A stretch of 64,000 nucleotides of DNA from an uncultured Oscillibacter sp. Lineage in GTDB: Bacteria > Bacillota > Clostridia > Oscillospirales > Oscillospiraceae. This document shows positions 6,612 to 15,408 of the stretch, one piece after another. The stretch lies in contig UQVS01000012.1 in NCBI GenBank assembly GCA_900544615.1, forward strand, positions 10,398 to 74,397. The letters are read 5' to 3'. The position numbers and the translations under genes were made by a program. The stretch's first letter is position 1, and every line of letters starts with the position of its first letter. The notes beneath the pieces were generated by a model that saw nothing but the letters and a program-made list of their open reading frames with translations, was not told where the DNA came from and did no database searches.

Positions 6612-7886
6612 ATGGCAGCGGACTACAAGCGCCCGGACGAGGCGGCCATGCAGCGGATTTTAGAGCGCTATCCTTACAGCCCGGAGGGGGCGATCATCCG
6701 TCTGGCGTGGCTTCAGGGGCTGAGCCGGAAGGAGTTGAACCAGCTGACGTGGGATCAGGTGGACTTTGCAAACCGGGTGCTGCTGCTGCCGGAGCGCACC
6801 GTCCCCATGGCAGAGCCGGTGGCGGAGTGCCTCCAAAAGCGCTGGACTCTGTACCATGAGCAGTCGGAGCGGGTCATCATCGCGGAGCGGGGGCGCAAGC
6901 CCATGACGCCGGAAAACGTGTCGCGGCTCGCAAAAATAGCGCTGGACTCCGAAAACCAGACCGTGAGCCTGATGGATCTGCGGCACGACTGGCTGCTGCG
7001 GCAGATCCGGGAAAACGGCTGGGCCTATGCCGCCAAAGTCAGCGGTCTGGCGGTTTCGTCCCTCCGCGGGCAGTTCGGCTCCGGCCTGCGGGGAAAGCAG
7101 GCGCGGCGGCCCACGGCGTCCGGCGGACAGGACGAAACCGAATACATCCTCTGGCGCATCGTGCAGCAGGAGGGCAGCTCCACTGCCGGACTGGCCATCT
7201 GGATGTGCTGGCGGGCGGGGATGCAGCCCGGCGAGATTGCCGCGCTGACGTGGGAGCAGGTGGATTTCGACCGGGAGGTTCTCCGCCTGCCGGACCGGGA
7301 GATCCCCATGGGCGCGCGGCTGAGCCGTCTGCTGCATGAAGCGTGGGAGCGGCAGAAGGCGCTGAACGAGCCAAAGGTGTTCGTAGCGCCGACGACGGGC
7401 CGTCCCATCGACCTTTCCAGAATTTCCGTGGTGTCCAGAACGGCCATGATCCGGGGCGGGCTGGAAAATTTCAGCCTGCGGGCGCTATGCACATGGGCGG
7501 CGGCGCAGAAAACCGGCGAACTCCTGACGGCGCAGGCGGAGCGGCAAGGTTCTCTGGTGCGGGAGGACGTCATGCGCCTGCTGAATGTTTCCGCCAACAC
7601 GGCGTGGAGCTGCCTGAACCGTCTGGCGGAGAGCGGGCAGATGGAAAAGGTGGGCGTGCGGTACTATCCCAAGGGCCGCGTCGTCCCGCCGGAGGAGCAG
7701 CTGGCGGTTCTCCGGGGCTATCTGGCGGAGCATTCCATCGCCAGCCGGCAGGACTTTGTAAAGCTCCTGCACGTTACACCCCATCAGGCCACCAACATCC
7801 TGAAACACATGGTGGAGCGGGGGGAGCTGATCCGGGTGGGGAAGCGCTATCAGCTGCCGCAGGAGGCGCAGCCTGCCGAAAAATAA
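6612..7886 (+). CDS. Protein with two inactive tyrosine-recombinase-like domains and C-terminal winged helices
   Basis: A 424-residue protein not recognised as a named family. Residues 20-150 and 180-300 are two copies of a tyrosine-recombinase catalytic fold: compare GLSRKELNQLTWDQVDFANRVLLLP with GMQPGEIAALTWEQVDFDREVLRLP. In both, the first catalytic arginine is replaced (Ser, Gln), and no nucleophilic tyrosine motif is present; only LRH at 123-125 survives. Residues 312-357 and 366-415 look like two winged helix-turn-helix units. It should bind DNA without cutting it. It lies directly behind the invertible segment and upstream of the SLH gene, so it is a candidate regulator of inversion or of the surface protein. 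RBS GGGAGG precedes the ATG. Confidence 0.75.
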   Translation: MAADYKRPDEAAMQRILERYPYSPEGAIIRLAWLQGLSRKELNQLTWDQVDFANRVLLLPERTVPMAEPVAECLQKRWTLYHEQSERVIIAERGRKPMTPENVSRLAKIALDSENQTVSLMDLRHDWLLRQIRENGWAYAAKVSGLAVSSLRGQFGSGLRGKQARRPTASGGQDETEYILWRIVQQEGSSTAGLAIWMCWRAGMQPGEIAALTWEQVDFDREVLRLPDREIPMGARLSRLLHEAWERQKALNEPKVFVAPTTGRPIDLSRISVVSRTAMIRGGLENFSLRALCTWAAAQKTGELLTAQAERQGSLVREDVMRLLNVSANTAWSCLNRLAESGQMEKVGVRYYPKGRVVPPEEQLAVLRGYLAEHSIASRQDFVKLLHVTPHQATNILKHMVERGELIRVGKRYQLPQEAQPAEK

Positions 7887-8149
7887 AATTACGATTGATG
7901 ATTGTTTCATTATGGCCTATTTTCATAAAAATGCGGTTTTCTTGCACTTCTGTTACAGTCGGCCCAAACCCATTTACAACGGGAAAATGCCCTGCTAAAG
8001 TATGCCTTGCAAAGCAGATTTCCCCCTTTTCATTCCCGGTTTAGATATAGGGTAGGCTAGCCACGATATGTAAATCGGGGCCGGAAACGGAAAGCCTGTT
8101 TTGTAAAACAAACTCCCCCTACGGGAGAATCTGAAAGGAGGAAAACCCC
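7887..8149 (+). promoter_or_regulatory. Long leader/promoter region of the SLH gene
   Basis: 263 bp without a gene. It holds TTGCAC and TTGCAA boxes, several AT-rich -10-like words (TAGATATAGG), a small palindrome TTTTGTAAAACAAA near 8098-8111, and a CTCCC/GGGAG hairpin just before a perfect AAAGGAGG ribosome site. No single promoter can be chosen with confidence. Confidence 0.4.
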
Positions 8150-10663
8150 ATGAAGAAGTTCCTTTCTCTGGTTCTGGCTCTGGTAATGACCATGTCTCTG
8201 GTCACTGTCAGCTCCGGCGCCAAGGACTTCACCGACAACAGCAAGATCAACTACAAAGAAGCTGTTGACGTGATGTCCGCCGTGAAGGTCATCGACGGCT
8301 ATGTCGAAGGTGACTTCCGTCCCGCAAACACCCTGACCCGCGGCGCTGCCGCCAAGATCATCTGCAACCTGATCCTTGGCCCCACCACCGCATCTGCTCT
8401 GGTGGCTGATGCTGCTCCTTACAAGGACGTGCCCACCACCAACACCTTCGCTGGCTACATTGCTTACTGCGCCAAGGAAGGCATCATCAGCGGCTACGCT
8501 GACGGCACCTTCCGTCCCGCTGCATCTCTGAGCGGCTATGCGTTCATGAAGATGCTGCTGGGCGCTCTGGGCTATGATGCTACCGCCGAGGGCTACACCG
8601 GCGCCAACTGGTCCATTCAGGTTGCCAAGCGCGCTCTGAACATCGAACTGGACGATGGCCTGACCGGCGAGTTCAACGGCGCCAAGGCTGTCACCCGTGA
8701 AGAGGCCTGCCTGTATGCCTTCAACACCCTGAAGGCTCCCATGGTGGAGTATGCCAACAACAACAACTCCGTCACCGTCAACGGCATCACCTTCACCAAC
8801 AAGTCTGACGCCAAGGAAGTCACCACCGGCAACACCGACGGTCTGGCTGCTTCCATCGCCGATCCCGACACCCTGCAGTTCACCGAGAAGTACTTCCCCA
8901 AGCTGACTGTTGGTGCTGATAAGGCTGACGATTACGGCCGTCCCGCCCACCAGTGGAAGTATGACAAGAAGAGCGTCGGCACCTATGCTGATACCGCGAA
9001 GCTGGTCTACACCACCGGCGTGAAGGGCACCGATCTGGCTGACGATCTGGACGATGCCGACCTGAAGGTTGGCAAGACCATCGAAGTTGTCCGCAACGGC
9101 AATCTGGACGAGAACGGCGATGCCAAGACTGTCACCATCGGTGACGCTCTGAAGTCCAAGACTGAAATCGGCGGCAACGGCGTTGTTCTGGAGATCTACT
9201 CCAACTCCACCGACAGCAAGGGCAACGATGTTGCTGACCGCGTGGTCGCCATCGTGACTTATCTGACCAAGGTTGAGAAGGTCACCAAGGACAAGACTTC
9301 CACCAAGAAGACCGACGAAAGCGCTCTGACTCTGTCCTACAAGGATACCAAGGGCAACCCCGTGACTCTGACCGTTGGCGCTGAGGACGATGTCGATAAC
9401 TTCGACGCAGTCTACAGCAAGGTTAAGAAGGACGATTATGTCCTGATCGTTCCCAAGAACGACAACAGCAAGTCCAAGGAAGTCCTGAGCATCGCCGTGC
9501 CCGAGAGCGTCACCGGCAAGGTCACCAAGGTCAACACCAGCAAGGGTACCGTCACTGTTGATGGCACCACCTATGATGTGGCCAAGGTTATGGGCGACAA
9601 CACCTTCGAGGTCAAGAAGACTGAGCAGACCATCTACTTCGACAACTATGGCTATGCCATCGGCGGCGATGATACGGTCTCCGGCAGCAGCGACGTTGTG
9701 TATCTGGTCACTGTGTATGATGACACCGACAAGTACGGCGATCACACCTACTATGCTCAGATCGTCACCGCTGACGGCGAGATTCAGGAGATCGAGACCA
9801 ACAAGGCTCAGTATCAGAAGTACACTGCAAAAGACGACACGACGGGAGTCGTTACGACTAAGCAGGGCGCTTACACCTATATCACCAATGACGATGACGA
9901 GGCTGAGTTTACCAAGGCTACCGACAAGCAGGCTACTAAGATTACGGACAGCGAGATCAAGGCATCTGCTGCCAAGGTTGCCGGCCACTACTTTGCTGAT
10001 GAGGTCACGTTTGTGTACATCAACAAGTCCGGCGCTAAGCTGAAGGTCACCACCGCCAACGGCATCCAGAAGACCGACAAGGTTGCTGCTGATTCCTATG
10101 CTGTCCTGAACGATGATGGCGAGGCCAGCGTTGTGTTTATCGGCACCAAGGCTGCTACCGTTGTGAATAAGGACACTCTGGTGTTCGTTACCAAGACCGA
10201 TTCCGTCGGCAGCGCTATGGATAACGACAACAAGAAGAACACCTACGAGTTCTGGAAGGACGGCGAGAAGCAGGTCGAGATCGTTGACTTCAAGGATGGC
10301 ACCGGCATCGGTTACTACAGCTATGCTGAGAACACCGACAACGGCCACTTCGAGCTGACCGAGGAGACTGACGATTACTACACTGTTAAGCTGACTGCCA
10401 CCAAGGACAAGGACGACAATCTGACGATTGATCAGATTGCCAAGAACAAGTTCGTCACTCTGCGTGACGACCTGCAGGATCGCGTGCTGGCTGACGACTG
10501 CACCATCTATGATACCACCGACAACGACATCGAGACTCTGTCCGACATCGTTGCTCAGGTTGAGGATGAGGGCAGAGACAATCTGGCTCTGGGCGTTACC
10601 TATGATAGCAGCGCCAAGGAGATCACCTGCATTTACGTCTACGAGACTCCGGCTAAGAGCTGA
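8150..10663 (+). CDS. SLH-domain surface (S-layer-like) protein
   Basis: An 837-residue exported protein. It has a Sec signal peptide (MKKFLSLVLALVMTMSLVTVSSGA), then SLH repeats at about 27-77 (FTD...VIDGYVEGDFRPANTLTRG), 90-141 (ISGYADGTFRPAASLSGYAF) and a weaker one at 150-200, which anchor it to cell-wall polymers. The remaining 640 residues are acidic, rich in Lys, Asp and Thr, and resemble repetitive beta-rich S-layer stalks without a recognised enzyme domain. Codon use is strikingly uniform (CTG, GCT, AAG, GAC, ATC, TCC), the mark of a very highly expressed gene. A strong RBS and a terminator flank it. It lies next to the putative inversion switch. Confidence 0.9.
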   Translation: MKKFLSLVLALVMTMSLVTVSSGAKDFTDNSKINYKEAVDVMSAVKVIDGYVEGDFRPANTLTRGAAAKIICNLILGPTTASALVADAAPYKDVPTTNTFAGYIAYCAKEGIISGYADGTFRPAASLSGYAFMKMLLGALGYDATAEGYTGANWSIQVAKRALNIELDDGLTGEFNGAKAVTREEACLYAFNTLKAPMVEYANNNNSVTVNGITFTNKSDAKEVTTGNTDGLAASIADPDTLQFTEKYFPKLTVGADKADDYGRPAHQWKYDKKSVGTYADTAKLVYTTGVKGTDLADDLDDADLKVGKTIEVVRNGNLDENGDAKTVTIGDALKSKTEIGGNGVVLEIYSNSTDSKGNDVADRVVAIVTYLTKVEKVTKDKTSTKKTDESALTLSYKDTKGNPVTLTVGAEDDVDNFDAVYSKVKKDDYVLIVPKNDNSKSKEVLSIAVPESVTGKVTKVNTSKGTVTVDGTTYDVAKVMGDNTFEVKKTEQTIYFDNYGYAIGGDDTVSGSSDVVYLVTVYDDTDKYGDHTYYAQIVTADGEIQEIETNKAQYQKYTAKDDTTGVVTTKQGAYTYITNDDDEAEFTKATDKQATKITDSEIKASAAKVAGHYFADEVTFVYINKSGAKLKVTTANGIQKTDKVAADSYAVLNDDGEASVVFIGTKAATVVNKDTLVFVTKTDSVGSAMDNDNKKNTYEFWKDGEKQVEIVDFKDGTGIGYYSYAENTDNGHFELTEETDDYYTVKLTATKDKDDNLTIDQIAKNKFVTLRDDLQDRVLADDCTIYDTTDNDIETLSDIVAQVEDEGRDNLALGVTYDSSAKEITCIYVYETPAKS

Positions 10664-10688
10664 CTGCCTTTCTGACAGACCAAGTGCA

Positions 10689-10723
10689 AAAAAGGGAAGC
10701 ACCCGCAAGGGAGCTTCCTTTTT
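10689..10723 (+). terminator. Terminator of the SLH gene
   Basis: GGAAGC/GCTTCC stem with flanking A and T runs (CCTTTTT). Confidence 0.8.
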
Positions 10724-10743
10724 GCCCTATTTCAGCGCATAAA

Positions 10744-10775
10744 AAGCGGCAGACGGATCTCCGTCTGCCGCGCTT
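10744..10775 (-). terminator. Terminator of tatD
   Basis: A GCGGCAGACGGA/TCCGTCTGCCGC stem; on the minus strand it ends in CTTTTTAT. Confidence 0.8.
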
Positions 10776-10781
10776 CTGCAC

Positions 10782-11549
10782 TCAACCCAGCCGGAACAGC
10801 CGCTTGCCGTTCTCACAGGTGATGCGGGTCATTTCCTCCGGCGTGACGCCCTTCCACTCCGCCAGCTTTGCAATGACGTGGGGCAGATACCGGCTGTCGT
10901 TCCGCCTGCCCCGCACCGGCACCGGCGACAGGTAGGGCGCATCCGTCTCCACCACCATGCGTTCCAACGGCGTGATGGCCACCACCTCCGGCGCGCGCCG
11001 GGCGTTCTTGTAGGTAATGGGGCCGTCAAACCCCAGATACCAGCCCCGCTTCAAAAGCTCCTCCGCCATTTCCGGGGAGCCGGAAAAGCAGTGGAACACG
11101 CCGGTGACGGCGGGAAATTCCCGGATGATGGACAGGCTGTCCCCGTGGGCCTCCCGGTCGTGGACGATCACCGGCAGATCCAGCTCCTCCGCCAGCGCCA
11201 GCTGCTTGCGGAATACCATCTGCTGGAAGTCTCTGGGGGGATTTTCCGCCCAGTAGTAGTCCAGCCCGATCTCGCCGATGGCTGCCACCTTCGGCTGCGC
11301 CAGCAGCTGCCGCAGCGCCGCCAGATCGGCGTCCTGAAAGCCTGCGCAGTTCTCCGGGTGGATGCCTGCGGCGGCGTATACATGGCTGTACCGCTCTGCC
11401 AGCGCCGCCGCGGCGCGGGAGGAGGGCAGGTCACAGCCCGGATCCAGCACCAGCTCCACCCCGGCTTCCGGCAGCGCGGCCAGCACCGCGTCCCGGTCGC
11501 CGTCAAAGCGGCTGTCGTCATAGTGGGCGTGGGTATCAAAAATCGGCAT
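10782..11549 (-). CDS. tatD: TatD-family metal-dependent hydrolase (DNase)
   Basis: A 255-residue TIM-barrel metallohydrolase of the TatD family. Metal ligands are visible in order: DTHAHYDD at the N-terminus, IGEIGLDYYW (Glu), VIVHDREAH, FHCFSG and the C-terminal ETDAPYLSP. The family comprises 3'-5' exonucleases and D-aminoacyl-tRNA deacylase-like enzymes in the cytoplasm. Length is normal. In many Firmicutes tatD follows metS; here it stands alone, convergent with the SLH gene. Confidence 0.93.
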   Translation of the reverse strand: MPIFDTHAHYDDSRFDGDRDAVLAALPEAGVELVLDPGCDLPSSRAAAALAERYSHVYAAAGIHPENCAGFQDADLAALRQLLAQPKVAAIGEIGLDYYWAENPPRDFQQMVFRKQLALAEELDLPVIVHDREAHGDSLSIIREFPAVTGVFHCFSGSPEMAEELLKRGWYLGFDGPITYKNARRAPEVVAITPLERMVVETDAPYLSPVPVRGRRNDSRYLPHVIAKLAEWKGVTPEEMTRITCENGKRLFRLG

Positions 11550-11614
11550 ACAGGTTTACCTCGGTTCTTTTTTCACCAGTATACACAAAATCCCGCCGTT
11601 TGAAAAGAAAAAAT

Positions 11615-11669
11615 GCGGACGCCCCACCGAGCGTCCGCAAAAAAGGCGGGACGCCGAAGCGCCCCGCCG
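11615..11669 (-). terminator. Two hairpin terminators downstream of hpf
   Basis: GGCGGG..CCCGCC (11643-11669) followed on the minus strand by TTTTTT, and GCGGACGC/GCGTCCGC (11615-11638) followed by ATTTTTTC. Both read in the direction of hpf. Confidence 0.8.
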
Positions 11670-11678
11670 GTGTGCTAT

Positions 11679-12224
11679 TCATTCCTCTTCGTCCGTGACG
11701 ATCAGGCCGTAGCCGCCGTTTTTGCGGTGATAGACGATGGAAATGCTGTCGTCGTCGCTGTTGCGGAATACATAGAAGTCATGATCCAGCAGGTTCATCT
11801 GCAAAATGGCCTCCTCCGGGCTCATGGGCTTCACGGAGAACCGCTTGGTGCGGACGATGTGGAACTCAGACTCCTCCGCCACGGAGAAATCATCCGCCGG
11901 GACGGCAGGGAAGCCCTCCGACCGCAGGCGCTTGGCAAGACGGGTCTTGTTTTTCAGGATCTGACGCTCAATATAGCCGACAGCGGCATCAATCGCGCCC
12001 CGCATATCCCCATCCGGCTCCGTAGTCTGCGCCCGGAGGAGCGTCGCGCCATCCCGGATGGTGATCTCCACGGTACACAGCTTGTCCTTTTCTACGGTAA
12101 ACGTCACGAAGGCAGTCGCGTCCTCCCGGTGGAAATACCTCTCCAGCTTCTCAAGACGCTTCTCGGCGTATTCCTTGATGGAGTCGTTCAGGGGGACCTT
12201 CTTGCAGGTGTAGGTATACTTCAT
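11679..12224 (-). CDS. hpf: Long-form ribosome hibernation promoting factor
   Basis: A 181-residue protein with the N-terminal S30AE/YfiA fold (KYTYTCKKVPLNDSIKEYAEKR..., residues 1-100) and the C-terminal dimerisation domain (IVRTKRFSVKPMSPEEAILQMNLLDHDFYVFRN, about 125-160) that pairs 70S ribosomes into 100S dimers in stationary phase. A longer open frame extends upstream, but the start at 12224 has an AAAGGAG site and matches the family N-terminus. It is monocistronic: a good promoter lies upstream and double terminators downstream. Confidence 0.93.
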   Translation of the reverse strand: MKYTYTCKKVPLNDSIKEYAEKRLEKLERYFHREDATAFVTFTVEKDKLCTVEITIRDGATLLRAQTTEPDGDMRGAIDAAVGYIERQILKNKTRLAKRLRSEGFPAVPADDFSVAEESEFHIVRTKRFSVKPMSPEEAILQMNLLDHDFYVFRNSDDDSISIVYHRKNGGYGLIVTDEEE

Positions 12225-12278
12225 AAAGCTCGCTCCTTTCGTGAGGGAGGGAAATGGGGAGCCCCTCCTGTTGTGGAT

Positions 12279-12307
12279 AGTATAGCACAGAAGTTTCCGT
12301 TTGACCA
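12279..12307 (-). promoter_or_regulatory. hpf promoter
   Basis: TGGTCA (12307-12302), a 17-bp spacer, and extended -10 TGCTATACT with TATACT at 12284-12279. Confidence 0.65.
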
Positions 12308-12354
12308 GAGGAAATGGTAAAAATTCACAAAAAATTCCAAGATGACAAAATCGG

Positions 12355-12474
12355 ACGGGATCCGACAGAAGCTTCCCTTTACAATGAGGACAGTTCGTGC
12401 TACGATCATCGAGGAAGCTTTCCAATATCCCACCTCTTGAGCCGCCCATAGGGCGGCCCTTTTTTTGCTGAAAG
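12355..12474 (+). ncRNA. Candidate structured small RNA with its own terminator
   Basis: The gap between two minus-strand genes holds a plus-strand intrinsic terminator (GAGCCGCCC/GGGCGGC then seven T, ending near 12474) with no plus-strand gene upstream. Preceding it, GGGAT (12358-) pairs with ATCCC, enclosing GAAGCTTCC paired with GGAAGCTTT and an inner TCGT-ACGA loop. Weak promoter words (TTCACA, 16 bp, CAAAAT) lie just upstream. I do not recognise an RNA family. It could instead be structure in the 3' region of the opposite transcript. Confidence 0.4.
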
Positions 12475-12476
12475 CG

Positions 12477-13133
12477 CTATTCCCCCAGCTGCCGCAGCCC
12501 CGCCAGATCCGTGACCGGCAGGGAGAACGCCAGCGCCTGCGCGTCTGTCTGCATCCCCGCCTTTTCCATAATGGCTTTCATAATGGGCTTCCGGGTCTCC
12601 GCTGCGGAGAGAATGAAGATCAGCTCCTTTTCCGCCGCCAGAGACACCCCAAAGAACTTTTTGGCCAATTCCGTGCCGGTTCCCTTGGCGTGAACCGCCG
12701 TTCCGCCGGTGGCTCCGGCGGCCCGCGCCGCGTCCATAACCTTGTCGGTGAAGCCCTGATTGGCAATGACGATAATCAGCTCGTGAGTTCCTTCCTTTTC
12801 CATGCGGTTCTCCGCCTCCCCCTGCAATAAGTACGCTTTCGCGGATGCGCCGCCGATGCTGGACACCGGCACGGCCATCATGACGCCCCGGCCGGGGACG
12901 TCCAGCCAAAGCTCTCTGGCCGCCTTTCGGAACAGGCCGCTCTGGCTGGGCAGCATACACAGCAGCACCGCCTTCTCCGAGGCTTCCAGCCCCAGATAAT
13001 CCAAAATTTCCATGGTGGCAGTCCCGCGGCCCAGAGCCGTCAGCACCAACGTGGCTCCCTGCTGCTGGAACCATGCCGCAAACTCGCCGCTGCGGCTGCG
13101 GTCGGTAATGGTAATGATAAAATCCGCTGCCAT
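12477..13133 (-). CDS. Tandem P-II-like nitrogen regulatory protein
   Basis: A 218-residue protein with two P-II-type ferredoxin-like domains: IITITDRSRSGEFAAWFQQQG...GRGTATMEILDYLGLE (1-100) and ELIIVIANQGFTDKVMDAARAAGATGGTAVHAKGTG (about 110-160). Proteins of this kind are paired with DUF1538 membrane proteins, and the DUF1538 gene lies 13 bp upstream in the same operon. The likely role is a cytoplasmic effector-sensing partner of that membrane protein. The start at 13133 is set by a GGGGGA site; longer frames upstream overlap the neighbour. Confidence 0.8.
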   Translation of the reverse strand: MAADFIITITDRSRSGEFAAWFQQQGATLVLTALGRGTATMEILDYLGLEASEKAVLLCMLPSQSGLFRKAARELWLDVPGRGVMMAVPVSSIGGASAKAYLLQGEAENRMEKEGTHELIIVIANQGFTDKVMDAARAAGATGGTAVHAKGTGTELAKKFFGVSLAAEKELIFILSAAETRKPIMKAIMEKAGMQTDAQALAFSLPVTDLAGLRQLGE

Positions 13134-13146
13134 GGGTATTCCCCCT

Positions 13147-14706
13147 TTACAGGTCGATGATCTCGTCGTCCGCTGCCGGGATCGCCGGTGCAGGCGCGGT
13201 GGATGCCGCCGTTTTCCGCAGCTTCCGCTTGTACACAAGCCCAAGCAGCTGAATGGTAATCAGGGGCGTCATGGCCACCATGGCCACCACACCGAACGCA
13301 TCCGTTACGACATTGCCGCCCAGCATTTCGCAGGCGCCCATGGCGAAGGGCAGCAGAAAGGTTGCCGTCATGGGGCCGGAAGCCACGCCGCCGGAGTCAA
13401 AGGCGATGGCGGTGAAAATCTTCGGCACGATAAAGGACAGCGTTATGGCGCAGAGGTAGCCTGGCACCAGCAGCACAAAGATGGAGATCCCCGTCAGCAC
13501 CCGCAGCATGGCGAGGCCGATGGATACCGCTACGCCGATGGACAGGCTGGTACTCATGGCCTTGCCGGGGATCGCCCCGGAGGTCAGTTCCTCCACCTGC
13601 CGGTTCAGAACGTGTACCGCAGGCTCTGCCTGCACGATGAACCAGCCCATCAGCATCCCGATGGGGATCAGCACCCAGCGCTGATCCAGCGCGGCGATCT
13701 GCTGTCCCAGATAGGTGCCGGCCGGCAGGAAGCCCACGTTGACGCCGGTCATGAACAGAATCAATCCAATGTAAGTATACAGGAGACCTACTACGATTTT
13801 CAATACACTTTTTCGGGGAAGACGCAGGGAAACCATCTGGAATATGGCAAAAAAAGCCGCAATAGGCGCCAGTGCCGCCCCCATTTCCTTTGCATATACA
13901 GGAAGCCCGTAGGCAAACAGTCCCCACAGCTCCCGGCTGTTTCCAGCCTCCGGCACAACGGCGGGGACGTAGCTTCCGGCTGCCGGATACAGCAGCGACA
14001 GGATCAACACCGCCAGCACCGGCCCTACGGAACACAGCGCCACCAGACCGAAGCTGTCCTCACCGGCCTTGCCGTCGCTTCGGGTGGAGGAGACGCCCAT
14101 GCCCAGAGCCATAATAAAGGGGACGGTCATGGGGCCTGTGGTGACGCCGCCGGAATCAAATGCCACCGCCAGGAAATCTTCAGGAGCAAAGGCGGTCAGG
14201 GTGAAAATTACCAGATAGGAGACGATCAGCAGGCCGTTCAAAGGAATCTGAAACAGGATCCGCAGCAGCGCCACCACCAGAAAGGTTCCCACACCTGCCG
14301 CCACAGCGCCGATCAGCACGGCGTTGGGGATGCCGGGTACCTGCCCTGCCAGCACCTGAAGATCCGGCTCGGAGATCGTGACGATCATGCCGATCAGGAA
14401 GCTGACCAGAATCACCACCCACAGCTTCCGGGACTTGGTCATCTGTGCGCCTACCCGCTCGCCGATAGGCAGCATGGCGGTGTCAGCACCCAGCGTAAAA
14501 AGTCCCATTCCTACGATCAGCAGGACAGCGCCTACCAGAAAGGCCAGCAACACATCTGACGGCACCGGGGCGATGGTGAAGCAGAGAATCAGAACGATCA
14601 ATGTGATCGGCAGCACAGAGGTCAGTGCTTCCCGCACTTTTTCACCCAATACGGTTTTTGTCTGGCCGATTCGCTTCCGCCAGCTTCCTTGGATTTTTTC
14701 CAGCAA
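13147..14706 (-). CDS. DUF1538 multi-pass membrane protein (putative transporter)
   Basis: A 519-residue protein with about 12 hydrophobic segments arranged as an internal duplication: AFDSGGVTTGPMTVPFIMALGMG and AFDSGGVASGPMTATFLLPFAMG occupy equivalent places in each half. This signature defines DUF1538 membrane proteins, thought to be transporters of unknown substrate and often paired with P-II proteins, as here. The start is TTG (14706) preceded by AGGAGG 8 nt upstream. Confidence 0.85.
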   Translation of the reverse strand: MLEKIQGSWRKRIGQTKTVLGEKVREALTSVLPITLIVLILCFTIAPVPSDVLLAFLVGAVLLIVGMGLFTLGADTAMLPIGERVGAQMTKSRKLWVVILVSFLIGMIVTISEPDLQVLAGQVPGIPNAVLIGAVAAGVGTFLVVALLRILFQIPLNGLLIVSYLVIFTLTAFAPEDFLAVAFDSGGVTTGPMTVPFIMALGMGVSSTRSDGKAGEDSFGLVALCSVGPVLAVLILSLLYPAAGSYVPAVVPEAGNSRELWGLFAYGLPVYAKEMGAALAPIAAFFAIFQMVSLRLPRKSVLKIVVGLLYTYIGLILFMTGVNVGFLPAGTYLGQQIAALDQRWVLIPIGMLMGWFIVQAEPAVHVLNRQVEELTSGAIPGKAMSTSLSIGVAVSIGLAMLRVLTGISIFVLLVPGYLCAITLSFIVPKIFTAIAFDSGGVASGPMTATFLLPFAMGACEMLGGNVVTDAFGVVAMVAMTPLITIQLLGLVYKRKLRKTAASTAPAPAIPAADDEIIDL

Positions 14707-14934
14707 AGGCCCCGCCTCCTCGTCATGCAGTGTGCATTTTGCAACATTATATCATAAGATCGGGAACTTACCCAGTCAATCCACAGAATTTTTCTAACTT
14801 CTTAACAGGAGAAACGGGGCGGGAGTTCTGCATCGGCGGACGGAGATTCCGGGACGAGATACGAAAAGCCGTATGCGGCGAAGGGAGTGTCAAAAATGAA
14901 TATCTGAAATTCTGCAAAAAATGCGAGAAACCAC

Positions 14935-14963
14935 TTGACAAACAGACGGATATCATGTAATAT
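14935..14963 (+). promoter_or_regulatory. Promoter of tRNA-Val
   Basis: Perfect TTGACA, a 17-bp spacer and TAATAT preceded by TG; it lies 16 bp upstream of the tRNA. The remainder of 14707-14934 shows no gene. Confidence 0.75.
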
Positions 14964-14979
14964 ATACACGTTCCGCTAC

Positions 14980-15056
14980 GGACGGTTAGCTCAGCTGGCT
15001 AGAGCACCTGCTTGACGTGCAGGGGGTCACAGGTTCGAGTCCTGTACCGTCCACCA
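14980..15056 (+). tRNA. tRNA-Val (GAC)
   Basis: The full cloverleaf is visible: acceptor GGACGGT/ACCGTCC, D arm TAGCTCAGCTGGCTAGAGCA, anticodon arm CCTGC-TTGACGT-GCAGG with anticodon GAC, T arm with GGTTCGAGTCC, discriminator A and encoded CCA. Its 3' end was used as an integration site: 12 bp of it recur at 16480-16491. Confidence 0.95.
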
Positions 15057-15061
15057 AACAT

Positions 15062-15097
15062 GAAAGCCTTGAAACTACACGGTTTCAGGGCTTTTCG
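15062..15097 (+). terminator. Terminator after tRNA-Val
   Basis: AAAGCCTTGAAAC pairs with GGTTTCAGGGCTTTT. The left arm is the same word as in the hairpin at 22176-22214. Confidence 0.7.
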
Positions 15098-15408
15098 TTA
15101 TTTTGCCGGAAAGTCATTTTTACAATTTACCCGAAAATGCTCAAAAAGTTATGAAAACGTGACGGGCAGGACATTAGAAACAGCCTTTCCCGGTGCAGCT
15201 GGTGAGCCAAGGCATGACAGGCCACGTCCAGCGATGGGGTAGGAAACCTGGCTGCTGATCTGGAGCCTGCGACAGATCCTGCATCCAGGTTGACCCCCGG
15301 AGCTGGCGCCGAGTGGCCGGCCGTTGTGCCGCAGGCCTGAGCGTCGCCACCAGCGTACCGGGAATACGGCTGTTTCTTTGCCCGTAGGGCCCCAGTGCGT
15401 TTTCACGG

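Noticed and set aside
7486..7500. ATGCACATGGGCGG word shared with the palindrome at 5329
   Set aside because: It lies within coding sequence, has no partner arm nearby, and is probably chance.
8057..10708. Long open frame of 883 codons on the minus strand opposite the SLH gene
   Set aside because: It is the mirror of a gene with extreme codon bias; it is low-complexity Leu/Val/Ile/Gly and has no RBS or family motif.
12445..12474. Terminator of the P-II/DUF1538 operon
   Set aside because: The T-run is on the plus strand, so it does not fit termination of the minus-strand operon; used instead as part of a candidate RNA.
14768..14956. Small minus-strand frame before tRNA-Val
   Set aside because: It lies on the tRNA promoter region, has no RBS and no similarity.
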